Assembly: GCF_040546765.1 (NCBI RefSeq)
Contig: NZ_JBEPOK010000001.1
Coordinates: 2,790,001-2,854,000 of the forward strand
Source: Arthrobacter sp. OAP107
GTDB lineage: Bacteria > Actinomycetota > Actinomycetes > Actinomycetales > Micrococcaceae
Direction of reading: 5' to 3'
Length of the DNA: 64,000 bases
Below, one piece after another: positions 1-8,067 of this stretch; positions within the stretch are counted from its first letter, which is position 1, and every line of letters begins with the position of its first letter. The notes beneath the pieces are model-generated. The model worked only from the letters and a program-made list of their open reading frames with translations. It was not told where the DNA came from and ran no database searches. A program made the position numbers and the translations under genes.

Positions 1-2
1 CC

Positions 3-110
3 CTGTTCGAAAAGGCGGTGCGCCCGCTGACCGATAACGAGAAGATCGCCTTGGAGCTCGACGTTGAGAACATGCGCCCGCAGCGCCTGCCGACCGAGGG
101 ACGGGACTAG
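3..110 (+). CDS. 3' end of an unidentified protein (partial)
   Basis: An open frame enters from the left edge and stops at TAG 108-110, giving 35 C-terminal residues that begin LFEKAVRPLTDNEK and end PTEGRD. Codon use is that of a GC-rich actinobacterial gene. Too little remains to assign a family. The mobile remnant that follows could have truncated it, but its end looks natural. Confidence 0.45.
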   Translation: MFEKAVRPLTDNEKIALELDVENMRPQRLPTEGRD

Positions 111-211
111 GGGCAGAGCATCAGGCCATAATGCTGCGCAGCCTGTCTATGTCGCTCTGGAACCATCCCAATGGACAAGCCGGCTTCCCGTCGTCGACTC
201 TGCTGAAGTCC

Positions 212-295
212 GCTGACCCCGTATCGGCGGGCCGCGTCAGCGATGGTTAGGCCTTGGTCACGGACTGCGAGGACGATGACTTTCTGCTTCGACAT
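212..295 (-). pseudogene. IS481-type transposase N-terminal remnant
   Basis: Reading from ATG at 295, the first 28 residues (MSKQKVIVLAVRDQG..., then ADAARRYGVS) match the N-terminal helix-turn-helix start of IS481/IS3-like transposases (known family style). After GVS the resemblance stops and the frame runs through unrelated residues to a stop near 107, so the integrase core is missing. It is a fragment of a mobile element. No terminal inverted repeats were found around it. Confidence 0.5.
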
Positions 296-800
296 GAATC
301 ATGCTCAACCGTTCGCGGTGGGAACCATGTCCCGACTCTTGGAATTCAACTGGGACAGCCTCGTGCCTCCCGCAGCCCTGTCCGGACAGGGTGGCCAAGA
401 GCGGCAATGCCGGCCGGCGGGGCTTTCGGACGTCTGCAGGCCAGTCACCTCAGAACACAAAGCCGCACCACAGCCTGACGTACAGGCTCTTATCCGCTAA
501 GGATGGTTCGGCGGCTCATCATTCCGTCATGCAGTCACCCAAGGGGCCGGCAATGAACAACCATGAAAGACAGGCCAGCCAGCAGCACCCCGCTTCGGCG
601 CATCGCGCTAAAAAAGCCCACAGCGTCATGCAGTCGACTCCAGGGAAACCATGAACAACTATCTACAGAAAAACCCTCGATCCCAGGAAGAAGGGCGTGA
701 GCATCATGGGCCACAACAAAGGGCACCGTTGCCCCGCCGTCGGGCAGTATCGGACAGGCTGTCAGGGCCCGGCGACACCGATTCCCTACCGGTCGAACGC
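296..800. other. Non-coding stretch with loosely repeated 'GTCATG...ATGAAC' units
   Basis: No convincing gene. Units with the form GTCATG followed 25-30 bases later by an ATGAAC or ATGAAG occur near 527, 627, 804 and 926. A related series occurs near 62359, 62490 and 62609 at the other end of the window. The overlapping short ORFs in several frames look accidental. Confidence 0.3.
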
Positions 801-875
801 AAGTCATGCCGGCCTCCCCCGCACCCGCCATGAAGAAGAAGAACAGCCACCAACAGCCGCTATGGAGGAAACTCG

Positions 876-1028
876 GTGAACACCCAGCAATGCAATAAAG
901 AAACTCGCACCGAATTTTTCTCAAGTCATGTCCGAAGAACCATGAACGCCCATGAACAGGTAACGAACAACAACCAGTCGATCCAGGAAGGCAAGGAGGT
1001 ATCCGGCCGCAGCACCGGCCACCGATGA
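876..1028 (+). CDS. Putative 50-aa small protein inside the left repeat
   Basis: A GTG-initiated frame of 50 codons (VNTQQCNKETRTEFF..., ending EVSGRSTGHR) follows a GGAGG (865-869) and stops at 1026-1028, just before a GC-rich hairpin. The right repeat holds a paralogue of identical length with a better Shine-Dalgarno. The frame stays open in both copies despite about 20 substitutions. Against coding, those substitutions fall mostly in codon positions 1 and 2, which is not purifying selection on protein. It could instead be a structured RNA region. No family is recognised. Confidence 0.35.
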   Translation: MNTQQCNKETRTEFFSSHVRRTMNAHEQVTNNNQSIQEGKEVSGRSTGHR

Positions 1029-1110
1029 AAAAGGCCCCCGAAGGGGCCCTTCATAACACAATATGTGCACACTCAGAGGCTAAAAAGCCCCTGAACAGGG
1101 AAAACACTGT

Positions 1111-1131
1111 GCCCGAGGTGGGACTCGAACC
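1111..1131 (-). other. tRNA 3'-end fragment (possible att half-site), left
   Basis: Read on the minus strand, the segment gives GGTTCGAGTCCCACCTCGGGC, the T-loop and 3' acceptor strand of a tRNA. An acceptor ending CTCGGGC would pair with a 5' GCCCGAG, as in leucine tRNAs (known pattern). The rest of the tRNA is absent, because homology stops inside the T-arm. Such fragments are typical of attachment sites left by tRNA-targeting integrases. The same fragment lies at 62793-62813. Confidence 0.6.
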
Positions 1132-1218
1132 AGCCTCTCCCCCTGAAAATCCGCCACTTTCTCGAAAACATCCCCAGTACGGCCCGGTCCGATGCCGGTA
1201 CAACCGAATCCGAAGCGC

Positions 1219-1247
1219 AGGGTGTGGACACTGTCCACACCCTCTTT
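1219..1247 (+). terminator. Rho-independent terminator, left repeat
   Basis: AGGGTGTGGACA, one base, then TGTCCACACCCT forms a 12-bp near-perfect palindrome followed by CTCTTTT. An earlier GGCCCC-CGAA-GGGGCC hairpin (1033-1048) directly follows the small ORF. Both hairpins are kept in the right repeat. Confidence 0.7.
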
Positions 1248-1585
1248 TCGTTCACTCTGATGCACCCTCCAAGGAATGCCGTAGCCACGCCAACGCACAA
1301 TGTCTGTTGCGTCCTCTTCATTCCGTGCTAAGCCACGAAGGTCCGCTGTCCTAGCCGTGGCTGGGCGTACTGCCTCGATCGAGCCGCAGCCTACGGGGGA
1401 AGCTGCAGGATCGGACTCCACGAGCGTCATGGGTTTCGCTTCCTTCGGACATTCGTGGCCGAAAGAATAGAAACCTGCATGACCATGACGCTTCGCCCAG
1501 CCGCCCCGGAAGCGCCGGCGGAGTGGTGGTGTGATTTTCTCCTGTCTTGGACCCTTGGAACTCGGAGGGTAGGAACGCACCCTCG

Positions 1586-3742
1586 CTAACCCTCGTTAGA
1601 CTTTTCGGGTCGTTGTGCCAGGTCGGCAGCTCTCGGTCGAATTCCGTGGTGGAACAGCATGCCTTTGGGCAGCCCCTGCACCGTCACGCTGGAACCCGAG
1701 ATGTCAATTGTGATCCGGCTTTCAGCCATGGGGGCATTGGTGATATGCAGGTCGCCATAGGATGCAGGGAGCACGGGATCCATCCAGAGACCACCGCGGG
1801 CAACGTCGGCGTAGTAGCCCATCAGGTTCTTCACGAGCTGGATTGGTGTGGTGGCCGCCCAGGCCTGCGGTGAGCATGCCGTGGGATAAGGAACGGGTTC
1901 GTCGTACTGCTCCCGGCTGAAGCCACAGAACAATTCGGGCAACCGCCCTTCCGAGTAATCAGCCGCTTCAAACAGGGCCGTGGAGACCCGCTGCGCCTGC
2001 TCTACGAACCCGTAGCGCACGAGTCCGTTAGCGATGATCGCATTGTCATGGGGCCACACTGATCCGTTGTGGTAGCTCGCGGGGTTGTAGGCGCCCATAT
2101 TGCTCGCCAGGGTTCGTATGCCCCAGCCGCTGAACATCTCCGGGGACATGAGCCGTTCCACAACGAGTGGAGCCTTGTCGTAGTCGATGATGCCAAACAT
2201 CAGGCATTGGCCCATGTTGGAGGTGCATGCATCTACTGGCCGCTTGCGGCCGTCCAGAGCGACGGCGTAGTAGCCGCGGTCGGGCAGCCAGAACTGTTCG
2301 TTGAACTGTCTTTTTAGCTGCACCGCGCGGTTTCGGTACTCCGCCGACAGACCTGTGTCACCGGCATCGTAGGCCATCCAGGAGCGGGCCAGATACGCGC
2401 TGTAGACGTAGGCCTGCACCTCGCACAATGCGATCGGCGGCTCGGCCAGGGTCCCGTCGGCGAAGTTGATTCCGTCCCAGGAGTCCTTCCAGCCTTGGTT
2501 GATTAATCCGCGGTCGGTGAGTCGCGCGTACTCGACGAAGCCGTCGCCGTCCTTGTCGCCGTAGTCGCGGATCCAGTCCAGCGCGCGGTCAACGTGTGGC
2601 AGCAGGGCCGAGATGGTTTCAGGGGCAAACCCCCAGCGGCTGACTTCACCAAACAGGGCAACGAACAGTGGGGTGGCGTCGACGCTGCCGAAGTAAGTTG
2701 ATTTGCCTCCCAGCGCCAGTCCGCTGGAGACGTCGAACCTCACTTCATGGAGGATCTTACCCGGTTCCTCTTCGCTCATCTCATCCACAACGGTCCCTTG
2801 ACGGTCAGCTAGCGTCTGGATGGTGCCGAAGGCCAGGGACGGATCGACTGGCAGTGCCATGAGGGACGCCCAGAGAGAGTCGCGTCCGAACAGAGCCATG
2901 AACCATGGGGCGCCGGCTGCTACCACCACCCGTTCCGGGTGGTGGGAATCCTCGATACGAAGTGCACCCAGGTCATCGTAGCTGCGCCGAAGGGTCCTCT
3001 GGATGGAGCGGTTGCCGATGTGCAACACAGGAATCTTTGACACCCACTCCTGGCGGCGCCGGTCGCGAGGAGACATTTTTCCTTCGCTTTGTCGGACAGG
3101 CCGTGCCAGACTAGCGCTTGCGTCAGCCACGGGCACCGCGCTCACGGTCGCGCTCCACTCTCCGTTCGGAGGGACGCTGATCCGGTAAGTTAGGCCATCA
3201 GCGGCGATGTCGGCTCCCTCGGCCGATACTAAAACACCTTTCCTAATATCCTGCCAGGCGACCCGAATGGTTAGTGAATCCTCTTTCGCGTCATGGGACG
3301 CTTCCCAGCGCCGTTGGATGCGTGCTTCCTTCACCTCGAAGAGGTCCGCAAAATCCGCTTCTATTTGAAGGGCCATCAAGCACTCTGCAGTATCCCGTGA
3401 GTAATTTCGAACAGTTATGTGTTCCACAACTCCGGCATCGATTTCTCGGCGGCGTTCGACAATTAGTGGGCTGTCAGCATGAGCATCAGAGTGAGGTACG
3501 CGCCCGATGAAAACGCCGCGGTAGGGTTCACTCGCCTTTGCCGCTAGCGGTTCCAAGGGCGTGCCGTTAATAGTTAGGTTCCAGCGGGACAGGATACGGG
3601 CGTCTTCAACGAACAGCCCATGCGGGTGCTCAGGGTTGATGTCACCATTGGCTGCTGAGATGCAAAAGGATGAACCCTCAACCAATGTGATTGACCCTGC
3701 CCCCACTGGGCCGGCGGCAGTATCAGCATTCCATCCAGCCAT
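1586..3742 (-). CDS. Glycogen debranching enzyme-like amylo-alpha-1,6-glucosidase
   Basis: A 718-aa protein with the two-domain plan of bacterial glycogen-debranching-like glycosidases. Roughly residues 15-210 form the beta-rich N-terminal domain (GLFVEDARILSRW, typical of GDE_N_bis). From about 250 follows an (alpha/alpha)6 barrel carrying PWFMALFGRDSLWASL, KDSWDGINFADG and HNGSVWPHDNAIIANG. It probably hydrolyses an alpha-glucoside in the cytoplasm, as no signal peptide is seen. The ATG at 3742 is chosen because AAGGAG lies 5 bases upstream. It stands alone with no glycogen genes nearby, so its real substrate is uncertain. The length is normal and nothing looks broken. Confidence 0.85.
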   Translation of the reverse strand: MAGWNADTAAGPVGAGSITLVEGSSFCISAANGDINPEHPHGLFVEDARILSRWNLTINGTPLEPLAAKASEPYRGVFIGRVPHSDAHADSPLIVERRREIDAGVVEHITVRNYSRDTAECLMALQIEADFADLFEVKEARIQRRWEASHDAKEDSLTIRVAWQDIRKGVLVSAEGADIAADGLTYRISVPPNGEWSATVSAVPVADASASLARPVRQSEGKMSPRDRRRQEWVSKIPVLHIGNRSIQRTLRRSYDDLGALRIEDSHHPERVVVAAGAPWFMALFGRDSLWASLMALPVDPSLAFGTIQTLADRQGTVVDEMSEEEPGKILHEVRFDVSSGLALGGKSTYFGSVDATPLFVALFGEVSRWGFAPETISALLPHVDRALDWIRDYGDKDGDGFVEYARLTDRGLINQGWKDSWDGINFADGTLAEPPIALCEVQAYVYSAYLARSWMAYDAGDTGLSAEYRNRAVQLKRQFNEQFWLPDRGYYAVALDGRKRPVDACTSNMGQCLMFGIIDYDKAPLVVERLMSPEMFSGWGIRTLASNMGAYNPASYHNGSVWPHDNAIIANGLVRYGFVEQAQRVSTALFEAADYSEGRLPELFCGFSREQYDEPVPYPTACSPQAWAATTPIQLVKNLMGYYADVARGGLWMDPVLPASYGDLHITNAPMAESRITIDISGSSVTVQGLPKGMLFHHGIRPRAADLAQRPEKSNEG

Positions 3743-4278
3743 CCCGGCTCCTTCAACCGATTGACTTCATCTGCTCAGCCCTGCAATTATCCGCGCCTGT
3801 CGTCTGCTGACGACGCTACGCGGTGAGTCAACCAATGCCAACCCACAAGTGCAGCTGAACTAGCTTGGATCGTCGGAAAAGCGGTGGGAGTCCAATCATG
3901 AAGATCAGCGACACGGCGTCCGGTTCCCTACCCTACTCGCGGCCCTTATAACTGCCGAGATCAGGAGCCCCAGCCGTGGTCCCTGCCCTTGCCCACCACA
4001 AAGCTGTGCGGGTGCACTCCATAGCGGACGGACGTATGCACCCGCAGTTGTCGAGCCGTTCTACGTCGCTGAGGCCAGTTTCGACAGCGACAAAAGAATG
4101 TGTCGATAACCCGCCTGGCTAGCCTTTGCGGATTCCCATTGTGGGTGGACGTCCCCCAGCAAACGCGTACGAGGACCTCCCGGTTTGTGTTCGCTCTCGT
4201 CAAGCAACTCACAACACCCGGAGGTCCTCGTATTGGGTCAAATCAATCCCGTGTCGTCAACCTGCCGGGACAGTACAA
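3743..4278. other. Intergenic stretch with a 13-bp inverted repeat
   Basis: No credible gene is seen between the glycosidase start and the transporter end. The only structure noted is the inverted repeat at 4168-4232, listed separately. Short overlapping frames here lack ribosome sites and family resemblance. Confidence 0.4.
4168..4232. repeat. Perfect 13-bp inverted repeat, possible IS remnant or terminator
   Basis: TACGAGGACCTCC at 4168-4180 is the exact reverse complement of GGAGGTCCTCGTA at 4220-4232, with 39 bases between. There is no T-run. It lies just beyond the 3' end of the minus-strand MHS transporter, so it could fold in that transcript, or be the abutted ends of a deleted insertion sequence. 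Confidence 0.5.
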
Positions 4279-5643
4279 CTAGTCACGCAAAGCCCCGGGC
4301 GCCACAGCTCGATCCCGGTCGCTGTCACCCTCCATACTCCAATCCATACTTGTGTTCCGCCCCTCCTTCAACGACAGGGTACACAGCGCTGCTATAGCTG
4401 CAATGACGGCAAGGACGACCCCGAACGCTATTGGGCCGTAAGATGAAGCCGTCAGGATTGGCGCCACGATGGGAATGATGCCGCCGCCTACTACGGCAGC
4501 CAACTGATATGACACGCCCACTGCTGTATAGCGGTACTCCGTCGGAAATTGCTCAGGAATCAGCACGCCTAGAGCTCCGAGCGTGACCCCAGCTACGAGT
4601 GTGGTGGCACATAGCGCCACGGCGAACGTGACAATGCCTGGCATGGCGAGCACCGGAAAAAGAGCCAAGCCCCAAAGCACACCGAACACCTGCGTCACAG
4701 CAATCACGGGCCGGCGCCCATACTTGTCTGAAATTACGGCGCTGGCACAAGCAGCCGCACCATAAATTGCACCAGCGATAGCCGTTACGCCGAGGACCTC
4801 GTTTTGAGAAAGACCGAGATTTTCAACGCCGTAGTGAGGAATGAAAGTCTGGACACTGAAGTAGAACGCAAAAGTGATGAGAAGTGCGCCTGCGGATAGG
4901 ACGATTGTCCAGGGCTGTTGCCTAAACGCCCCCAGCAGAGGCGGTCGGGTGGGCTTTCCCCCGCCTACTTCCTTCGCAAAGATCGGCGTTTCCTCAACCT
5001 TCAGGCGAATGTAAAAAGCAACAAGGACCAGGATCCCACTTCCGAGAAAGGGGATTCTCCATGCCCATTCTTGGAAAGCGCTTTGTCCGAACGAACTGAC
5101 GCCCAGGAGCGTCAAGGGCCCCAGCACGTTCGACAAACCATTGCCCACTTGAGGGAACATGCCGTACAGCCCCCTGTGACCAGCGGGCGCATGCTCAGTG
5201 GCGAAGAGCTGGGCGCCTGCCCACTCACCTCCAAAGGCCAAGCCCTGAAATGCCCGCAGGGCCACAACAATTATCGGCGCCGCAATGCCGATGCTCTCCG
5301 CAGAAGGCACCAGTCCCATCGCTACTGTGCAAAGGCCCATGCCGAGAACTGTCGCGATGAGTGTTTTCTTCCTGCCATATCGGTCGCCGAGGTAGCCGAA
5401 GAGGATTGCTCCAGCCGGACGCGTCACAAAAGCAACGCCCAATGTAGCCATCGATGCCACGATGGCAGCGGAGGAACCTAAGGATGGGAAAAAAGTATGA
5501 GGAAAGACAAATGCGGCTGCAAAACCGTAGATGCCAAAGTCGTAACTTTCGACCATCGCTCCTGCAGCGGTTGCGAATGCAACACGGCGGGTGTGACCAG
5601 GACGCTTCGTGGCCTTCAACGCCTCAGATTGAGGGCCTACCAC
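4279..5643 (-). CDS. MHS-family metabolite:H+ symporter (MFS)
   Basis: A 454-aa protein with 12 predicted membrane segments. It opens with RRVAFATAAGAMVESYDFGIYGF, whose E-x-Y/F-D-F/Y signature in helix 1 marks the metabolite:H+ symporter branch (ShiA/ProP/KgtP-like). GYLGDRYGRKKTL is the loop 2-3 MFS motif, and RAFQGLAFGGEWAGA follows in helix 4. It likely imports a small organic acid. The GTG at 5643 (AAGGA 11 bases upstream) is used. A 28-codon frame with a better ribosome site overlaps this start. An alternative is that the N-terminus lies in that frame and a 1-base slip separates them, but family members normally begin close to this point. No adjacent catabolic gene tells the substrate. 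Confidence 0.88.
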   Translation of the reverse strand: MVGPQSEALKATKRPGHTRRVAFATAAGAMVESYDFGIYGFAAAFVFPHTFFPSLGSSAAIVASMATLGVAFVTRPAGAILFGYLGDRYGRKKTLIATVLGMGLCTVAMGLVPSAESIGIAAPIIVVALRAFQGLAFGGEWAGAQLFATEHAPAGHRGLYGMFPQVGNGLSNVLGPLTLLGVSSFGQSAFQEWAWRIPFLGSGILVLVAFYIRLKVEETPIFAKEVGGGKPTRPPLLGAFRQQPWTIVLSAGALLITFAFYFSVQTFIPHYGVENLGLSQNEVLGVTAIAGAIYGAAACASAVISDKYGRRPVIAVTQVFGVLWGLALFPVLAMPGIVTFAVALCATTLVAGVTLGALGVLIPEQFPTEYRYTAVGVSYQLAAVVGGGIIPIVAPILTASSYGPIAFGVVLAVIAAIAALCTLSLKEGRNTSMDWSMEGDSDRDRAVAPGALRD

Positions 5644-5723
5644 GTGAAGGAATCCTTCCCGGACAGCATTGCCGCTGATTTGGAAACCGGGATCTCACGA
5701 TCTGGATGGGCATATGTGCTCAT
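5637..5723 (-). CDS. Possible 28-aa leader peptide overlapping the MHS transporter start
   Basis: ATG at 5723 is preceded by GGAGAGCTTCCT, a good ribosome site, and encodes MSTYAHPDREIPVSKSAAML..., ending SFTW. Its last two codons, TGG TAG, overlap the GTG of the transporter, an arrangement typical of translational coupling. Alternatively this is the transporter's own N-terminus displaced by a frameshift. No homologue is recognised. Confidence 0.35.
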   Translation of the reverse strand: MSTYAHPDREIPVSKSAAMLSGKDSFTW

Positions 5724-6005
5724 AGGAAGCTCTCCGTCTTTTTTACTGGGCCGGGGTGGGCAACTTTGGCAGAGCCCGGCGTTTGAGAGTGCATAAGGGG
5801 AGAGGCCGGCCAAGGCTTTCCCCAGCGAACTCGATATCACGTGGAAGACTTCCGCCTTCAAGAGCTAGTGATCCGAATCACGCCTTACCCATAATGCTGC
5901 GTGAAGTCCGCAGTCAGCAAATAACGGTGCGTGATGAGGCTATAATCATTTTCTATTCGTTTAGTCTGGCCGGATGGCATAGAAATTTATGGTGGGCAGA
6001 CATAA

Positions 6006-6175
6006 CGGTAATGGGATTAGCCGTTATCAGGCTCCTATGAAGTCATGTCCGCCTGGCACATCACCCCCTTTGATGGACCTTGAGCCGGCGAACAAATCGT
6101 CGGAAAGACAGTGCCGCCAGGCACGTCAGTTTTTTGCTGAGTCAAGCCGGCTCAAGACCTTTTCCAGTATTACCG
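6006..6175 (-). ncRNA. Solo copy of IS110 left-end / candidate bridge-RNA segment
   Basis: A 170-bp segment bounded by CGGTAAT (6006-6012) and its complement ATTACCG (6169-6175). It is the same-orientation relative of 10674-10838, the non-coding end upstream of the IS110 transposase. Internal complementary arms are GCCTGGC (6051-6057) with GCCAGGC (6116-6122), and CTTGAGCCGGC (6079-6089) with GCCGGCTCAAG (6146-6156). The arms interleave as A-B-A'-B'. In IS110 elements the left non-coding end encodes the bridge RNA (known). No transposase is attached here, so this is a solo remnant or a mini-element. Confidence 0.5.
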
Positions 6176-6367
6176 ATGCTCCTATAGGAGTCCTAAGGAG
6201 CGTTTTACCGGCAGCGCCGTGGACTGCCGGATCGTTTAGCTCAGCAGTACCGGCCTTCGCGACGTCTACGTTGGCCGCCCGGCTACCGCCTCGAGTTTGA
6301 GCTGCCGGAGTCGTAGTAGGCAGGCGCAAGCACGCTCACAGCCGTGCCATCTTCGGGCTGTCCGGGG

Positions 6368-7105
6368 TCACAGCCATCCTTGGTTTGCTGGTCGAATCTT
6401 ATCCAGCTCCTCACGTATCTGCTGGCCTATTGTGACTAGCCGCGATTTCGGCAGGCGGTTCGTGGGGCCGGCGACTGCGATCGCGGCGCGTGGGGTGATC
6501 GCAACAGCCACACACGAAATCCCAGCCTGCTGGCTGTCTAGATCGAGGGCGAAGCCGTGGCGCTCCGCGTTTGCGATCTCCTGGGCATAATGCTGCCACT
6601 GCTGAGGATCATCGGAGCGGACGGTGCCAGCGAGATCGGGGTCCGCCGCCAGTAGAGCGTGGCCAAGGGCCTCGCCGATCAGCGGCTTTCGCTCACCGGG
6701 CCTGACTGCCAGGTGCAGGGGCTTGTCCGACTGTAGTGCGTCCACGCAGAGATAGTCGGTGCCGGTGACCAGCGCGAGGAAGGTGGACTCGCCCGAGGCT
6801 TCACTGACCTTTTTCAGGACCGGCCGGATGCGGGCTCTCAGCGCCTGCTCTGCCTCGGCGTCCAGACGCAGCAGCCGGTTGAGCTTGCCGGTCAACCGAT
6901 ACGCGGCGCCCTTCTTGTCCTGGCTGATGTAGCCGAGTTCCTCGAGGGAGGCGAGAAGGTTATGGGCGGTGCTGCGATTAAGGCCCGCGCCGTCCGCAAG
7001 TTCGCTTAACCGAGCGCCTTCGGGGTGCACTGCTATGCGTTCGAGCAGGTCAAACGCCCGCTGCACGGACTGGATCACACGGCCAGATGATGTCTTGGAT
7101 TCCAT
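6368..7105 (-). CDS. IclR-family transcriptional regulator
   Basis: A 245-aa protein with an N-terminal winged helix (RVIQSVQRAFDLLERIAVHP, then LSELADGAGLNRSTAHNLLASLEELGYI) and a C-terminal GAF-like effector domain from about residue 85. The frame is open upstream, but ATG at 7105 is chosen because the family begins about there and the upstream residues only mirror the opposite-strand SDR. It is divergent from the SDR at 7263. The shared 157-bp gap holds nested palindromes, one over its own start codon, which suggests autoregulation and control of the SDR and perhaps the MFS gene that follows. The effector is unknown. Confidence 0.88.
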   Translation of the reverse strand: MESKTSSGRVIQSVQRAFDLLERIAVHPEGARLSELADGAGLNRSTAHNLLASLEELGYISQDKKGAAYRLTGKLNRLLRLDAEAEQALRARIRPVLKKVSEASGESTFLALVTGTDYLCVDALQSDKPLHLAVRPGERKPLIGEALGHALLAADPDLAGTVRSDDPQQWQHYAQEIANAERHGFALDLDSQQAGISCVAVAITPRAAIAVAGPTNRLPKSRLVTIGQQIREELDKIRPANQGWL

Positions 7106-7152
7106 AATGCTGAACCATATCAGAAATATGGTTGTTTTGTTTGACATTATGG
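7103..7152. promoter_or_regulatory. Nested palindromic operator between iclR-type gene and SDR
   Basis: The inner palindrome AACCATAT (7113-7120), 5 bases, ATATGGTT (7126-7133) is perfect. An outer pair, CCATAATG (7103-7110) with CATTATGG (7145-7152), is also perfect and roughly concentric, and its left arm covers the regulator's ATG. This is a plausible IclR binding region governing both directions. Confidence 0.6.
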
Positions 7153-7262
7153 ACCACGTGGGGTCAGGATTGGTGCGAGGCCTGGCGTCCGAAGTGGACG
7201 TCCCTATCAGGAGCCCCATTGGGTCTGCCCCGTCACCCCCCCGTTCAGGAAGAGACACAGCT

Positions 7263-7949
7263 ATGTCACGCATCATCCTCATCACCGGCGCAAACCGCGG
7301 CATTGGCCGCGGTCTCGCCGCCCAGTTCGCCGCGGACGGCGAAACCGTACTGCTCAGCGCACGCAACGGCGACGCTGCAGCACAGGCCGCCGCGGAAATC
7401 GGCGGTGACGTCCACCCGATCCAGCTCGACGCCACGGACCAGGCGAGCATCGACGTGGCGGTGAAGCAGATTGAGGCCACGCACGGTCGCCTCGACGTGC
7501 TGGTCAACAATGTCGGAGGCGTTTTCGACTATGCCCAGCAGGCGTCCAACGCCGACCTCGGCGTGGTCCAGGAAGCATTGAACATCAACCTCTTCAGCAC
7601 CTGGCGCGTCACCCAGGCGCTGCTGCCGCTGCTGCGCAAGGCCCAGGGCGCACGGATCGTGAATGTGTCCAGCGAGGCTGCATCGCTGGAGCGCATGGGC
7701 GCTGGCACTCCTGCCTACAGCGCTTCCAAGGCAGCTCTGAACGCGCTGACCCGCTCACTGGCAGCCGAGCTCGCAGGGGACGGAATTATCGTCCACTCCG
7801 CAAGCCCGGGCTGGACGGCCACCGATCTCGGCGGCGAGGGCGGCCGCCCCATCGCAGAGGGCACGGCAAGCATCAAGCACGTCGTCAACCTGCCAGTCGG
7901 GGCAGGCACCGGGGGCTTCTACCAGGACCAGCAGATCCTGCCCTGGTAA
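7263..7949 (+). CDS. Short-chain dehydrogenase/reductase
   Basis: A 228-aa classical SDR with the cofactor motif TGANRGIG near residue 9, DVLVNNVGG, the catalytic serine in RIVNVSS, and YSASK as the Y-x3-K pair. The sequence ends GGFYQDQQILPW, as in carbonyl-reductase-like SDRs. ATG 7263 follows AGGAAG. It likely reduces or oxidises a carbonyl with NADP(H). It is divergent from the IclR regulator and 118 bp ahead of an MFS transporter in the same direction, so a regulator-enzyme-transporter unit is likely. Confidence 0.85.
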   Translation: MSRIILITGANRGIGRGLAAQFAADGETVLLSARNGDAAAQAAAEIGGDVHPIQLDATDQASIDVAVKQIEATHGRLDVLVNNVGGVFDYAQQASNADLGVVQEALNINLFSTWRVTQALLPLLRKAQGARIVNVSSEAASLERMGAGTPAYSASKAALNALTRSLAAELAGDGIIVHSASPGWTATDLGGEGGRPIAEGTASIKHVVNLPVGAGTGGFYQDQQILPW

Positions 7950-8067
7950 CCACGACCAGGTAGGGCCAGGGCCGCCCAAAGCGGTCCTGGCCCTACCGCC
8001 TTTCAAGCGACGCCGGGGGGCGCGTGGCCTGTACATAGACCCGCCAGCATCCCGAAGCCGGAGAACC

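Larger units (their letters stand above)
801..1248. repeat. Left copy of ~450-bp imperfect direct repeat
   Basis: This segment aligns in the same orientation and almost without gaps with 62487-62930. Shared landmarks in order are GTCATGCCGGCC/GTCATGCCGCCC, a GTG ORF, AAAAAGGCCCCCGAAGGGGCC, a tRNA 3'-end fragment, CCGGTACAACCGAATCCGAAG, and a perfect hairpin with a T-run. By eye identity is roughly 85%, so the copies are old or arose from separate related elements. The two copies bracket about 61.7 kb. Confidence 0.85.

Noticed and set aside
296..930. CRISPR-like array suggested by recurring GTCATG...ATGAAC units
   Set aside because: Units are short, diverged and unequally spaced, with no constant repeat of CRISPR length and no cas genes.
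1111..1131. A functional tRNA gene
   Set aside because: Only the T-loop and acceptor 3' strand are present; anticodon and D arms are absent in both copies.
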